16,690 bases of DNA from Alphaproteobacteria bacterium (lineage in GTDB: Bacteria > Pseudomonadota > Alphaproteobacteria > JAGOMX01). The DNA is taken from the NCBI GenBank assembly GCA_016742295.1, contig JACVCA010000010.1, forward strand, positions 1-16,690, read 5' to 3'. Within the stretch, counting starts at the first letter, position 1. Each line of letters starts with the position of its first letter. Made by a program: the position numbers and the translations under genes. A model generated the notes under the pieces. That model was not told the origin of the DNA. It did no database searches and saw only the letters and a program-made list of their open reading frames with translations. This document shows, in pieces, positions 7,296 to 15,284 of this stretch.

Positions 7296-7325
7296 TTGTT
7301 GGTACTTTTAGTATCACAATATAAA
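7296..7325 (+). promoter_or_regulatory. Possible promoter of the AsmA-like gene
   Basis: TTGTTG (7296-7301) and TATAAA (7320-7325) are 18 bases apart in the short gap between divergent genes. If used, transcription would begin only a few bases before ATG 7336, which would favour either a nearly leaderless message or the internal ATG at 7393. The -35 is poor, so this is tentative. Confidence 0.3.
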
Positions 7326-7335
7326 TAAAAAAGAA

Positions 7336-10188
7336 ATGGTTAAGGTTAATTTAGTGAATCAAATATTACCAAGAAATAGCTCTAAGTACATCATGAAATT
7401 TCTACTCTGGCTTTCAACAAGTATTGTTGGCCTTGTATTGGTAGGTTTGAGCATTATAATTTTCAAAGTTTATCAAGGCCCCTTATCCCTAAACTTTATT
7501 AAACCGCAAATCAATTATCTGATTTCTGATGATAAAAGAACGGTAGAGTTTAAAGATGCTATCTTAAATTGGAACAAACAAGAGGCACGCTTTTCCATAC
7601 AACTTTTAGAGGTTGAACTCCGCGAGAACAATACAAAGCACATTATCGCTAAAATCGGAGATGTGGGTATTAAGCTCAAGGCTAGCGCTCTTTTGAAAGG
7701 GAAATTTGTTCCTTCTGTTATTTCAATATCAAACTTACATCTTCATCTTTTTAAAGAAAAAGATGGGTCCCTTACTCTTTTATCCAACTTGCAAGAAGGA
7801 GATCCAGAAGAATCCTCTATAGATTTCGCAAATCTAATTCCTACTCATGGAGGGGAAAGCATCCTGAAACCTTTAAAGGAGCTAAGAATAAAAAATAGCG
7901 TTATTCAAATTACCGATCGCATGACAAAAGAACACTGGCTTATTCCCAAAGCAGATCTCATTTTAACACGGCATCTCCAAGATATTAGTTTTTATTCACA
8001 TCTTGATTTAAAAGTTGCCAATGTAAATTTGCATGGGCAAGCTAATCTTGCAAAAAATCCTAATGGGATTTCAAGCCTACGCATTAAAACTCAAGCGAGA
8101 CTTGAAAAGCTTAATTTTGATAATCTTAAAATATTATGGCCAAATTATCTAGCTCCCTTACCTCGTGAATGGTTATTAACCAATCTATCAGAAGGCTACG
8201 TACCTCAAGCTGAGGCAAATCTGAGTCTAATCATTAATTTCGAAGGTAAGCAGCCAGAACTCACAGTAAACGCTTTTTACGCCAAAGTTGATTTTGAAAA
8301 CATGAGCGTTAACTATTTTGATGCGCTTCCACCTGTTAAAAATGTTAAAGGGGTGGCTCATTTTGATAAGAAACATGTCGTTATTAAAGCTCCTTACGGA
8401 GCTGTTAAAAACTTAAAGCTCAAGAAGGCTGATATCATCATAACGGGCCTTGATGTCAAAGATCAATATATCGCTATGGACCTTGAGGTAGAGGGCCCTA
8501 TCACAGACGCTTTACAAATTCTTGAGGCACCCTCTCTTAAGCTAACTAAAAATTTTGCAATTCAACCTAAAAATGTACAAGGAACAGCAACCACTGCACT
8601 TCATTTTGATTTTCCTCTCGAAACTACGCTTACATTAGATAAAGTAAATCTCAAGGCATCTTCAAAACTAAACAATCTGCAAATCAATAATCTTCTTGCA
8701 ACAAAAGAATTACCTCTCAATCTGGCGAAAGGTAACCTATCTCTCACGGTTGATAAAACTGAGTTGATAACTAAAGGTAAAGCTATACTAAATGGCGCTG
8801 CTATTGATTTAGTCTGGCATGAGAAATTTAAAACTCAAAAAGATGGACAGTCTCATTATCTTGTGAAAGCAGATTTTGATGGAGAATCTCTAAAGTTTAT
8901 GGATATACCCAATTTATTTATGGGTAAGGCTAAGCTCAACCTTGAGTACACTAAGAAAAGTCGTAACACTTCCATACTTAAAGCCAATGTTGATTTTACC
9001 TCTGCCACCCCTCAACAACCATCCCTGCAATCTCTTAAACCTCTCGGAGAAAAATGTGAAGGCCAATTTCTTATTGAATTTGAAAACGGAAGAATTCGTC
9101 ACGTTCCTAGCTTAAAGATATGGGGACCTCACCTTAACATTCAACTAACCGCTAAAGTTAAGAAAGATGGTACGGAACTAAGGATGCTTGAGGCACCTAG
9201 ACTTCAGGTAGGCAACACAAATATTAACGTACGTCTACAAAAAATGAAATCCGGCGACTATTCTGCTTACATCAACGGTTCTACCTTGGATATTGAGCCT
9301 TTTGTTAAAAACCTAACTGATGAAGAAAAAAATTTTAGTAATTTAGGCTTTAATCTTTCTCTCAATATTGCCCGACTAAGGCTTGGTGAAAATAGAATTT
9401 TACATCAATGCAAGGGCCACGGCACCTTTCATCAAAATAAATGGAAGCGCTTCAACCTCACAGGATCAATTATTGGAAAAAAGAAAGAAAGTCATCTTAC
9501 CGTTAATCAAGAATATAAGAACCAACAAGGAAATCTTTTAATTAAAGCAAATAATGCAGGCGAAGCTTTGCGACTCTTTGGGTTCAGTGACTCTACAAAA
9601 GGAGGAATTTTATTAATAAAAGCCGCTCAATTTGAGAAAGGCCCCTGGATTGGAAAAGCCACAATTGAAAAAGGATTTTCGATTTCAGATGCTCCAGCAG
9701 CAACACGTATTCTTGCTGCAGCCTCAGGATTTGGATTTCTTGATGCAGTTTCTGGTGAAACCATCTCTTTTGAAAAATTTCGCACCAACTTTAAGCTAGG
9801 CAAGAGTCAACTCATATTGCAAGATGGCCGTGCCTCAGGCCCTTCAATTGGTTTTACAATTGCAGGTCTAATTGATTTTAAAAAAGATCAACTTGAACTT
9901 TATGGTACTGTGCTGCCTTATAATCTTTTTAATATGTTTTTAGCCAAAATACCACTTGTTGGAGATCTTTTGGGTGGCAAAGGAGGAGGCATATTTGGCG
10001 TTTCTTATAGGCTCACAGGCTCTTCATCTAAACCTGAAGTTAACGTCAATCCATTTTCAGCTCTTACCCCAGGCTTCCTTCGTAAAATATTTGATCCAAA
10101 AGAATATGAAGACTTTACTGAAGATACTGAAGATGAAGATAAGGCAACAGATGACAGTAAAGCTGATAATCTCAAAATGAATAATTAA
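7336..10188 (+). CDS. AsmA-like/YhdP-family (DUF3971) inner-membrane protein
   Basis: This 950-residue protein has one N-terminal membrane helix at about 22-45, preceded by lysines, and a long beta-rich body with repeated short hydrophilic strands, as in AsmA/TamB/YhdP proteins. From about 760 to 915 is the AsmA-like C-terminal region: ISDAPAATRILAAASGFG is near 781, and LVGDLLGGKGGGIFGVSYRL near 875, followed by GSSSKPEVNVNPFSALTPG. YhdP-type proteins are thought to form hydrophobic bridges that carry phospholipid from the inner to the outer membrane; that role here comes from the family. The C-terminus after about 918 is a strongly acidic tail. ATG 7336 has only AAGAA before it; ATG 7393 (residue 20), just before the membrane helix, is a possible alternative. 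The gene stands alone between bcp and trmL. Confidence 0.82.
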   Translation: MVKVNLVNQILPRNSSKYIMKFLLWLSTSIVGLVLVGLSIIIFKVYQGPLSLNFIKPQINYLISDDKRTVEFKDAILNWNKQEARFSIQLLEVELRENNTKHIIAKIGDVGIKLKASALLKGKFVPSVISISNLHLHLFKEKDGSLTLLSNLQEGDPEESSIDFANLIPTHGGESILKPLKELRIKNSVIQITDRMTKEHWLIPKADLILTRHLQDISFYSHLDLKVANVNLHGQANLAKNPNGISSLRIKTQARLEKLNFDNLKILWPNYLAPLPREWLLTNLSEGYVPQAEANLSLIINFEGKQPELTVNAFYAKVDFENMSVNYFDALPPVKNVKGVAHFDKKHVVIKAPYGAVKNLKLKKADIIITGLDVKDQYIAMDLEVEGPITDALQILEAPSLKLTKNFAIQPKNVQGTATTALHFDFPLETTLTLDKVNLKASSKLNNLQINNLLATKELPLNLAKGNLSLTVDKTELITKGKAILNGAAIDLVWHEKFKTQKDGQSHYLVKADFDGESLKFMDIPNLFMGKAKLNLEYTKKSRNTSILKANVDFTSATPQQPSLQSLKPLGEKCEGQFLIEFENGRIRHVPSLKIWGPHLNIQLTAKVKKDGTELRMLEAPRLQVGNTNINVRLQKMKSGDYSAYINGSTLDIEPFVKNLTDEEKNFSNLGFNLSLNIARLRLGENRILHQCKGHGTFHQNKWKRFNLTGSIIGKKKESHLTVNQEYKNQQGNLLIKANNAGEALRLFGFSDSTKGGILLIKAAQFEKGPWIGKATIEKGFSISDAPAATRILAAASGFGFLDAVSGETISFEKFRTNFKLGKSQLILQDGRASGPSIGFTIAGLIDFKKDQLELYGTVLPYNLFNMFLAKIPLVGDLLGGKGGGIFGVSYRLTGSSSKPEVNVNPFSALTPGFLRKIFDPKEYEDFTEDTEDEDKATDDSKADNLKMNN

Positions 10189-10207
10189 AATTCAGCCACT
10201 CTTAAAG

Positions 10208-10237
10208 TTGATAAATCTAGATCTTGCAATATATATT
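10208..10237 (+). promoter_or_regulatory. Promoter before trmL
   Basis: TTGATA (10208-10213, five of six consensus bases) and TATATT (10232-10237, five of six) lie 18 bases apart, about 45 nt before the trmL start codon. A perfect 14-bp palindrome GCAATATATATTGC (10226-10239) covers the -10 box; it may only reflect AT-richness or may be an operator. Confidence 0.5.
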
Positions 10238-10281
10238 GCTAGAAATTTCAATTCTAAAATGTAAGTAAGAAAAATTAGCAA

Positions 10282-10737
10282 ATGCGAATAGCCTTATATC
10301 AACCTGACATTCCACAAAATACAGGAACCATTTTACGTCTTGCAGCTTGCTTAGGGTTAGGAGTTGACATTATCGAGCCTTGTGGCTTTATATTAAGCGA
10401 TCGACGAATGCGCAGAGCAGGAATGGACTATCTTGATGCCCTAGAATTGCAACATCATTCATCTTGGCAAGCTTTTCAAAAGACATTACTCAACAAGCGG
10501 CTTATTTTACTTTCTCCTCACGCTGAATGTTCTTACATTAACTTTCAATTTCATAAACAAGATATTATTATGGTGGGGCAAGAAAGCATAGGGGTCCCTG
10601 ATGAGATCTATACAGCTACAGATGTCCAGCTTCAAATACCTATGCAAAAAAACTTTAGATCTTTAAATGTGGCCTTAGCTACTTCCATGGTTATAGGAGA
10701 AGCTTTGAGGCAAACAGATGGATTTGCATGCACTTAG
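10282..10737 (+). CDS. trmL: tRNA (cytidine/uridine-34 2'-O)-methyltransferase TrmL
   Basis: TrmL is a SPOUT (trefoil-knot) enzyme that methylates the ribose of the wobble nucleotide in tRNA-Leu isoacceptors, using SAM. The 151-residue protein is of the usual length and shows the three SPOUT motifs: PQNTGTILRLAA (11-22), MVGQESIGVP (97-106) and FRSLNVALATSMV (125-137), with the knot-forming GEALRQ close behind. The opening MRIALYQPDIPQNTG is diagnostic for the TrmL subgroup rather than TrmH or TrmJ. The family's usual target is tRNA-Leu with CAA or UAA anticodons, so the tRNA-Leu(GAG) gene further along is not an obvious substrate. It is convergent with grpE, 46 nt apart. Confidence 0.93.
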   Translation: MRIALYQPDIPQNTGTILRLAACLGLGVDIIEPCGFILSDRRMRRAGMDYLDALELQHHSSWQAFQKTLLNKRLILLSPHAECSYINFQFHKQDIIMVGQESIGVPDEIYTATDVQLQIPMQKNFRSLNVALATSMVIGEALRQTDGFACT

Positions 10738-10738
10738 T

Positions 10739-10777
10739 AAAAACCTTGAGCTTATTTTATCTTGATGAATATAGCTC
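10739..10777 (-). terminator. Possible weak terminator after grpE
   Basis: On the minus strand GAGCT (10777-10773) pairs with AGCTC (10752-10748); the interior adds a few A-T pairs with mismatches, and five T (10743-10739) follow after four bases. It lies in the gap between convergent trmL and grpE and could stop grpE transcription, but the long, poorly paired loop makes it weak. Confidence 0.3.
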
Positions 10778-10783
10778 TGATCT

Positions 10784-11353
10784 TTATTTACTCACAGGTT
10801 TGGTAACCCCTACCATAGCAGGCCTTAACAAACGATTGTTAAGAACATACCCAGACTGCAAAACCTCAACAATTGTTCCGGCAGGAGCATCATCATTTTC
10901 AGTTTCAAACATCGCTTGATGATAAGTATGATCAAATTTTTCATTAAGCGGATTAATTTTCTGAATCTTATGTTTTTCAAAAGCAGATAGTAGTTCCTTC
11001 TCTGTAAGCTTAACTCCATCAATCATGCCTTTAAGCTCAACCGGCAAGCTCTCTTCTTTTTCTGCAGGCAATGCTTCAAGAGCACGTCTTAAATTATCAG
11101 CCACCCCCAGAAGATCCTTAGCAAAACTTGTTACAGCATACTGAAGTGCCTCTTCCCGTTCACGCACTGCACGCTTGCGCACATTTTCCGTTTCAGCAAG
11201 TGCACGCAAGAGCTGATCTTTTAACTGCTGTACTGTTTCTTGTAAATTTTCTTCTACTTCTGCAGGCTTAGAAATTCCTGAACTTTCTTCAGTAGTGGAA
11301 TCCTCTGTCAGAGATCCATTCTCATTTTCATCATGTATTTTTGAATGAACCAT
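10784..11353 (-). CDS. grpE: Nucleotide-exchange factor GrpE
   Basis: GrpE releases ADP from DnaK and so resets the Hsp70 chaperone cycle; it works as a dimer in the cytoplasm. The 189-residue protein has the expected plan: an acidic, disordered N-terminus (1-35), a long coiled-coil helix (about 36-75, with LKDQLLRALAETENVRKRA), a helical middle, and the C-terminal beta-domain with the signature FDHTYHQAMFE (140-150) and VLQSGYVLNNRLLRPAMV (164-181). ATG 11351-11353 has a strong AAGGAG eight bases upstream. The gene is head-to-head with rph. In many alphaproteobacteria hrcA lies between these two; here it does not, and no CIRCE repeat was found in the gap. Confidence 0.96.
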   Translation of the reverse strand: MVHSKIHDENENGSLTEDSTTEESSGISKPAEVEENLQETVQQLKDQLLRALAETENVRKRAVREREEALQYAVTSFAKDLLGVADNLRRALEALPAEKEESLPVELKGMIDGVKLTEKELLSAFEKHKIQKINPLNEKFDHTYHQAMFETENDDAPAGTIVEVLQSGYVLNNRLLRPAMVGVTKPVSK

Positions 11354-11428
11354 TTATAAACTCCTTATACATTTTTATGAATCTAATGTTTGGAAAACTA
11401 ACTATCTTTTTATTTCCTTCATACGTAG

Positions 11429-11457
11429 AATGTAGTAAGGACTTAGCGATACGTCAA
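11429..11457 (-). promoter_or_regulatory. grpE promoter
   Basis: TTGACG (11457-11452) is 17 bases from TACATT (11434-11429) on the minus strand. Shifted by one base it reads CTTGAC-N17-CTACAT, five of six in the -10 to the alphaproteobacterial housekeeping consensus. The predicted start is about 70 nt before the grpE ATG. A heat-shock sigma factor also recognises CTTG-type -35 boxes, so which factor is used cannot be settled from this. Confidence 0.5.
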
Positions 11458-11487
11458 GATTTGATCTCAAGTAAAAAGGAAAAGGAA

Positions 11488-12207
11488 ATGCGGCCCTCTG
11501 GAAGATTGGACGACCAAATGCGTGTGGTAAGTTTTGAACCTGGTTTTTCGCCTTATGCTGAAGGATCATGTTTCGTCCGCTTTGGAAATACCCACGTACT
11601 TTGCACTGCCACAACTGAAGAGAGGGTCCCCACATTTTTAAGAGACACAGGAAGTGGTTGGATCACTGCTGAGTACGGAATGCTTCCACGGGCAACCCAT
11701 CAAAGAATTATGCGCGAAGCTACAAACGGAAAACAATCCGGACGAACCCTAGAGATCCAAAGGTTGATTGGACGCTGTCTGCGTGCCGTTACAGATCTTC
11801 ATGCTATGGGTGAACGTCAAATCAGGGTAGATTGTGATGTCATCCAGGCCGATGGGGGAACCCGTACTGCATCTATTACAGGAGCCTATATTGCTGTGTA
11901 CATGGCATTCAAAAAGTTGGTAGGTGAACGTAAACTTCCCGCTATTCCTTTAATAGATGAAGTAGCCGCAATTTCTTGTGGAATTTATCAAGGGGTTTCA
12001 GTACTAGATTTAGATTATATTGAAGACAGCGTAGCTGCAACAGATGCCAATTTTATTTTAACTGGACGGGGAAATATTGTCGAAATTCAAGCAACAGCAG
12101 AACAAGACCCCTTTGATGAGACAAGTTTTAATACGCTTTTTAGTTTGGCACGTAAAGGCACGCGAAAGCTTGTTGAAATGCAAAGGGAGGCTTTAAAGTC
12201 ATTATAA
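11488..12207 (+). CDS. rph: Ribonuclease PH
   Basis: RNase PH is a phosphate-dependent 3'-to-5' exoribonuclease that trims the 3' ends of tRNA precursors and acts as a ring hexamer. From ATG 11488 the protein has 239 residues, the normal length. It begins MRPSGRLDDQMR as the family does. SGRTLEIQRLIGR (84-96) carries the phosphate-binding Arg86, GGTRTASITGA (123-133) forms the phosphate/active-site loop, and D178 (within LDYIEDSVA, 175-183) and D186 (TDANF) are the conserved acidic positions. The frame extends upstream without stop to 11341, but only ATG 11488 has a Shine-Dalgarno sequence (AGGAAAAGGAA) and matches the family's N-terminus. It leads rph-rdgB-hemW, with 24 nt to rdgB. No good promoter was identified on this strand. 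Confidence 0.96.
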   Translation: MRPSGRLDDQMRVVSFEPGFSPYAEGSCFVRFGNTHVLCTATTEERVPTFLRDTGSGWITAEYGMLPRATHQRIMREATNGKQSGRTLEIQRLIGRCLRAVTDLHAMGERQIRVDCDVIQADGGTRTASITGAYIAVYMAFKKLVGERKLPAIPLIDEVAAISCGIYQGVSVLDLDYIEDSVAATDANFILTGRGNIVEIQATAEQDPFDETSFNTLFSLARKGTRKLVEMQREALKSL

Positions 12208-12231
12208 AATTAATCTCCCGGAACTAAGTAA

Positions 12232-12828
12232 ATGGCAAAAAACCTTAATCAACTCGAAATTGTTCTTGCCACTCATAATAGGGGGAAAATAAAAGAATTT
12301 GACTCTGCTCTAACACCTTTAGGTGTCAAGCTACTTTTCGTTAGCGATACACGTATAGATGAAGTTGAAGAAACAGGTGCAAGCTTTATTGAAAATGCTG
12401 TCCTTAAAGCCGCAGCTGCTAGCCGCCTTACAAACAAACCTGCACTCGCAGATGATTCTGGACTCATAATTCCAGCCTTGAATGGACATCCTGGTATAAA
12501 TTCTAAGCGTTGGGCAGAAAGCTGTGGGGGATTTACTGCAGCCTTTACAAAACTTGAGTCTCTTTTAAAAAGCGTACCAGATAAAAGTGCCTATTTCGAA
12601 TGCGCACTTGCCTTATATGGGCCCGAAGGGCTAAATAAAGTTTTCGTTGGGAAAATTCATGGGAATTTAACTTTTCCTCCACGTGGACTTAATGGATTCG
12701 GTTATGATTCAATCTTTATGCCTGAGGGATTTACACAAACATTTGGAGAAATGGATGCGCAGCAAAAACAAACCATTAGCCATAGAGCAAATGCTATTGA
12801 AAAGCTTATAAAAGCTTATCTTCAATGA
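12232..12828 (+). CDS. rdgB: RdgB/HAM1-type non-canonical purine NTP pyrophosphatase
   Basis: The enzyme hydrolyses dITP, ITP and XTP to monophosphates, keeping deaminated purines out of DNA and RNA. The 198-residue protein is of normal size. THNRGKIKEF (14-23) is the nucleotide-binding opening, LADDSGL (72-78) contains the metal-binding/catalytic aspartates, GFGYDSIFMPEG (155-166) is the base-recognition loop and SHRANA (183-188) the closing signature. It follows rph by 24 nt with a weak GGA-type ribosome site and overlaps hemW by four bases (ATGA), so the three are probably one operon. Such rdgB-hemW pairing is common in proteobacteria and does not imply a shared pathway. Confidence 0.96.
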   Translation: MAKNLNQLEIVLATHNRGKIKEFDSALTPLGVKLLFVSDTRIDEVEETGASFIENAVLKAAAASRLTNKPALADDSGLIIPALNGHPGINSKRWAESCGGFTAAFTKLESLLKSVPDKSAYFECALALYGPEGLNKVFVGKIHGNLTFPPRGLNGFGYDSIFMPEGFTQTFGEMDAQQKQTISHRANAIEKLIKAYLQ

Positions 12829-13988
12829 AACAAAACCATTTTAAAGAAAAGTTTGGCATTTATATCCATTGGCCCTTTTGTATTTCAAAATGCCCCTATT
12901 GTGATTTCAATAGCCATGTGAGAGAAGCTATTAATAATCAACGTTGGCAAAATGCTTTACTTGCCGAAATGAGGTATTTTGTAAGCTGTACGCAGGGACG
13001 AACTGTTGAAAGTATTTTCTTTGGAGGTGGCACACCTTCTTTAATGGAACCCAAAACTGTGGCCACTTTGATTCATCAAGCATCGCAGTATTGGAACTTT
13101 AGCCCTAATCTTGAAATTACGCTTGAGGCAAATCCAAATTCCGTTGACACTCAAAGATTCCAAAACTTTAAAAGTGCAGGCATCAACCGAGTCTCCATTG
13201 GAATTCAATCTTTAGACAATCAAGCTCTCAGATTTCTTGGCCGCAAGCATAGCCGAGAGGAAGCAATCAAGGCAATTAGAACTGCTGCAAGCATCTTCGA
13301 GCGTTTTTCATTTGATTTAATTTATAGTCGCCCAAACCAATCAGTTGAAAGCTGGCGCAAAGAGCTTACAGAAGCTTTGAGCTACAGCCGAGATCATTTA
13401 TCTCTTTATCAACTGACCATTGAGCCAGGCACAGCTTTTCACACTCTTCATCAACGAAAAGAGTTTGAATTACCTGATCAGGACCTAGGGGCAGATTTAT
13501 ATGAAATAACCCAAGAAATGCTGGAGAATGCAGGTATGCCAAGTTACGAGATTTCAAATCATGCGCGTCTTGGCTATGAGTGCCGCCATAACATGCTTTA
13601 CTGGCGTTATCAGGATTATATAGGAATAGGACCAGGAGCTCATGGCCGGTTAAGCGTTAATGGCCAAAAAATTGCCACAAGATGTCTCAAAGCACCTGAA
13701 AACTGGCTTGAAACCGTAGAAAAAACTGGCCATGGGATTCATGAAGAAGTCATACTTAAGGATGAGGATAAAATTAATGAGATGTTGATGATGGGGTTAC
13801 GTCTTGTAGAAGGGATTTCTATGGACAACTTTCAGGCACAAACTGGTTTCAACTTACTAAAAATTGTAAATCAACAGCAGCTTAAAAGACTAATTGATGG
13901 TGATTTTCTAATCATAAGTGAAGATTTCCTTAAAGCAACTCCAAGAGGGCGTCAATGCCTTAATTCAGTCTTAAGTGCTTTACTTTAA
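12825..13988 (+). CDS. hemW: Radical SAM heme chaperone HemW
   Basis: HemW belongs to the coproporphyrinogen-dehydrogenase-like radical SAM group but acts as a heme-binding chaperone, not as the HemN oxidase. The 387-residue protein has the cluster motif C19-x3-C23-x2-C26 followed by DFNSH, the form typical of HemW, then FFGGGTPSLM (65-74) for SAM binding, and the HNMLYWRYQDYIGIGPGAHG block (255-274), which carries the conserved histidine of this group. The C-terminal HemN_C-like domain (about 305-380) is present. The start ATG overlaps the rdgB stop. The TAA at 13986-13988 overlaps the ancestral lipB stop on the other strand, so the two genes meet tail-to-tail without spacer. Confidence 0.94.
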   Translation: MKQNHFKEKFGIYIHWPFCISKCPYCDFNSHVREAINNQRWQNALLAEMRYFVSCTQGRTVESIFFGGGTPSLMEPKTVATLIHQASQYWNFSPNLEITLEANPNSVDTQRFQNFKSAGINRVSIGIQSLDNQALRFLGRKHSREEAIKAIRTAASIFERFSFDLIYSRPNQSVESWRKELTEALSYSRDHLSLYQLTIEPGTAFHTLHQRKEFELPDQDLGADLYEITQEMLENAGMPSYEISNHARLGYECRHNMLYWRYQDYIGIGPGAHGRLSVNGQKIATRCLKAPENWLETVEKTGHGIHEEVILKDEDKINEMLMMGLRLVEGISMDNFQAQTGFNLLKIVNQQQLKRLIDGDFLIISEDFLKATPRGRQCLNSVLSALL

Positions 13989-14668
13989 GTATAATTTTCC
14001 ACACCAAAGGTAAGATTAAAGTGTCTTTTAAGAACCCTATCCACTTCCATCATAGACGCATCAATTCCCAGCTGATACATCGAAGTGATCCCATGCTCAT
14101 GAACACCGCAAGGAATAATTCTTTGATAATAAGAAAGAGAAGGGTATACATTTCAAGCAATTCCATGAAAAGCAACCCATTTTCGCACGCGAATACCAAT
14201 AGCGGCAATTTTATTTTCAGTACCTGATTGAGGATCAATGACCCACACCCCAACTCTATCCTTCCGACACTCAGCTTTAATTCCAAACTCAGCAAGCGTA
14301 TTAATTAACCACTGCTCAAGGGTGACCACATAAGCGTGAATATCAAGTTTACGTTTTTGCAAATCCAACATTAAATAGGCAATTCTTTGCCCTGGTCCAT
14401 GATATGTTACTTGGCCTCCACGCCCAGTGGAATAGATAGGACAAAGCGAACGATCCAAAATGTCATCAGGTTTTGCACTAGTGCCAGCCGTATACAATGA
14501 AGGATGTTCAAGTAACCAAACCAATTCCTGCTGATTTTTGGTACGGATTTCCTGAACCCGTTGTTCCATAAGCTTCAACGCATCAGGGTAAGCTACTAAG
14601 TGCTTAGCAACAGACCATTGAATTGAGATAACGTTTGGACTTGTGAGCTCTATAACATTTTCAACCAT
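13985..14668 (-). pseudogene. lipB: Octanoyltransferase LipB interrupted by an in-frame TGA
   Basis: LipB moves octanoate from acyl carrier protein to the lipoyl domains of 2-oxoacid dehydrogenases. The frame from ATG 14666-14668 would be 227 codons, a normal length, but codon 172 (14155-14153) is TGA. Before it lie the family marks RGGQVTYHGPGQ (83-94) and the catalytic Lys153 in NKIAAIGIRV. After it the frame stays open for 55 codons and is clearly LipB: NVYPSLSYYQRIIPCGV, with the catalytic Cys187, then HEHGITSM and QLGI, ending at TAA 13987-13985. The stopped product (171 residues) lacks the catalytic cysteine and should be inactive. Family alignments place a hydrophobic residue such as Leu at the TGA, so one T-to-G change (TTA or TTG to TGA) suffices. 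It may be a recent mutation, a sequence error, or a readthrough case. Confidence 0.85.
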
Positions 14669-14745
14669 CGATTTAATTCACTCTAAAATTCATTCTTGCA
14701 AAACGTGCCTTTTTCAGAGTAAATACCATAGTTCAGTTTAATCTT

Positions 14746-14832
14746 GCGGTCGTGGCGGAATTGGTAGACGCGCAGCGTTGAGGTCGCTGTGGAGGAAACT
14801 CTGTGGAAGTTCGAGTCTTCTCGACCGCACCA
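14746..14832 (+). tRNA. tRNA-Leu (anticodon GAG)
   Basis: The 87-nt sequence folds as a class II tRNA. The acceptor GCGGTCG (14746-14752) pairs with CGACCGC (14822-14828) and is followed by A and an encoded CCA (14830-14832). The anticodon stem CAGCG/CGCTG encloses TTGAGGT, giving GAG at 14780-14782, which reads CUU and CUC leucine codons. The D-arm has GGTAGACGCG, the long variable arm lies near 14789-14804, and the T-loop is TTCGAGT. A weak promoter-like pair, TTGCAA (14696-14701) and TAAATA (14720-14725), lies just upstream. It is divergent from lipB and ends 25 nt from the trxA stop. Confidence 0.96.
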
Positions 14833-14857
14833 TTTCTAAGGTGTATGATTCAAAAAA

Positions 14858-15181
14858 CTAAATTGCTTGGGAATCAATCCATTCAATAAGTGTGCTTTTT
14901 GGTTGTACCCCTGTTTTAGAGCCAATCAATTGTCCTCCCTTAAAAAGCATCAAAGTAGGGATGCTTTTAACTCCGTATTGAGACGGAGCCTCTTGATGAT
15001 CATCAACATTAACCTTCACAACCTTTATAGTGCCAGCTTTTTCAATTGCAATTTCTTCAATAATGGGTGTTAGCATTTTGCAAGGTCCGCACCATTCAGC
15101 CCAAAAATCAACAAGTACAAGATCAGAGCCCTTTAAAACTTCAGCTTCAAAATTTTGATCCGTTACCTCGATTACACTCAT
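14858..15181 (-). CDS. trxA: Thioredoxin
   Basis: A 107-residue cytoplasmic thioredoxin, the normal length for TrxA. The redox motif WCGPC is at 30-34, the buried Asp is in VDFWAEW (24-30, D25), and the cis-proline is P75 in SIPTLM. It supplies electrons to ribonucleotide reductase, methionine sulfoxide reductases and peroxiredoxins such as the Bcp encoded at 6798-7265. ATG 15179-15181 has AAGGAG nine bases upstream. It follows pbpC by 103 nt on the same strand; a weak TTGAAC (15242-15237) with TAAACT (15218-15213) could be its own promoter, and no terminator is seen between the two genes. Confidence 0.97.
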   Translation of the reverse strand: MSVIEVTDQNFEAEVLKGSDLVLVDFWAEWCGPCKMLTPIIEEIAIEKAGTIKVVKVNVDDHQEAPSQYGVKSIPTLMLFKGGQLIGSKTGVQPKSTLIEWIDSQAI

Positions 15182-15284
15182 ATTTAAGACTCCTTTTTTA
15201 AAAGATAATTCTAGTTTAGAACGTTTTAGACTTTCTGTTCAAGTATGTTCATTTTGCTTACAAAAATTCTTTAAAGTACCGTTT

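Noticed and set aside
11341..11487. N-terminal extension of RNase PH
   Set aside because: It overlaps the grpE start and its promoter, and the family begins at MRPSGR, which has the Shine-Dalgarno sequence.
11354..11487. CIRCE operator between grpE and rph
   Set aside because: No TTAGCACTC-N9-GAGTGCTAA-like inverted repeat can be found there.
14153..14155. Selenocysteine at the lipB TGA
   Set aside because: The conserved catalytic Cys lies 15 codons later as an ordinary TGC, and the TGA position is normally hydrophobic.
14050..14295. 81-residue minus-strand frame over the lipB 3' half
   Set aside because: It is the shifted frame of lipB; the family pattern lies wholly in the original frame, so the lesion is a nonsense codon, not a frameshift.
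13985..14668. TGA read as tryptophan (altered genetic code) to explain lipB
   Set aside because: TGA serves as a natural stop in the winged-helix, glycosyltransferase and rdgB genes, with normal protein ends and ATGA overlaps in two of them, and LipB proteins do not carry Trp at this position.
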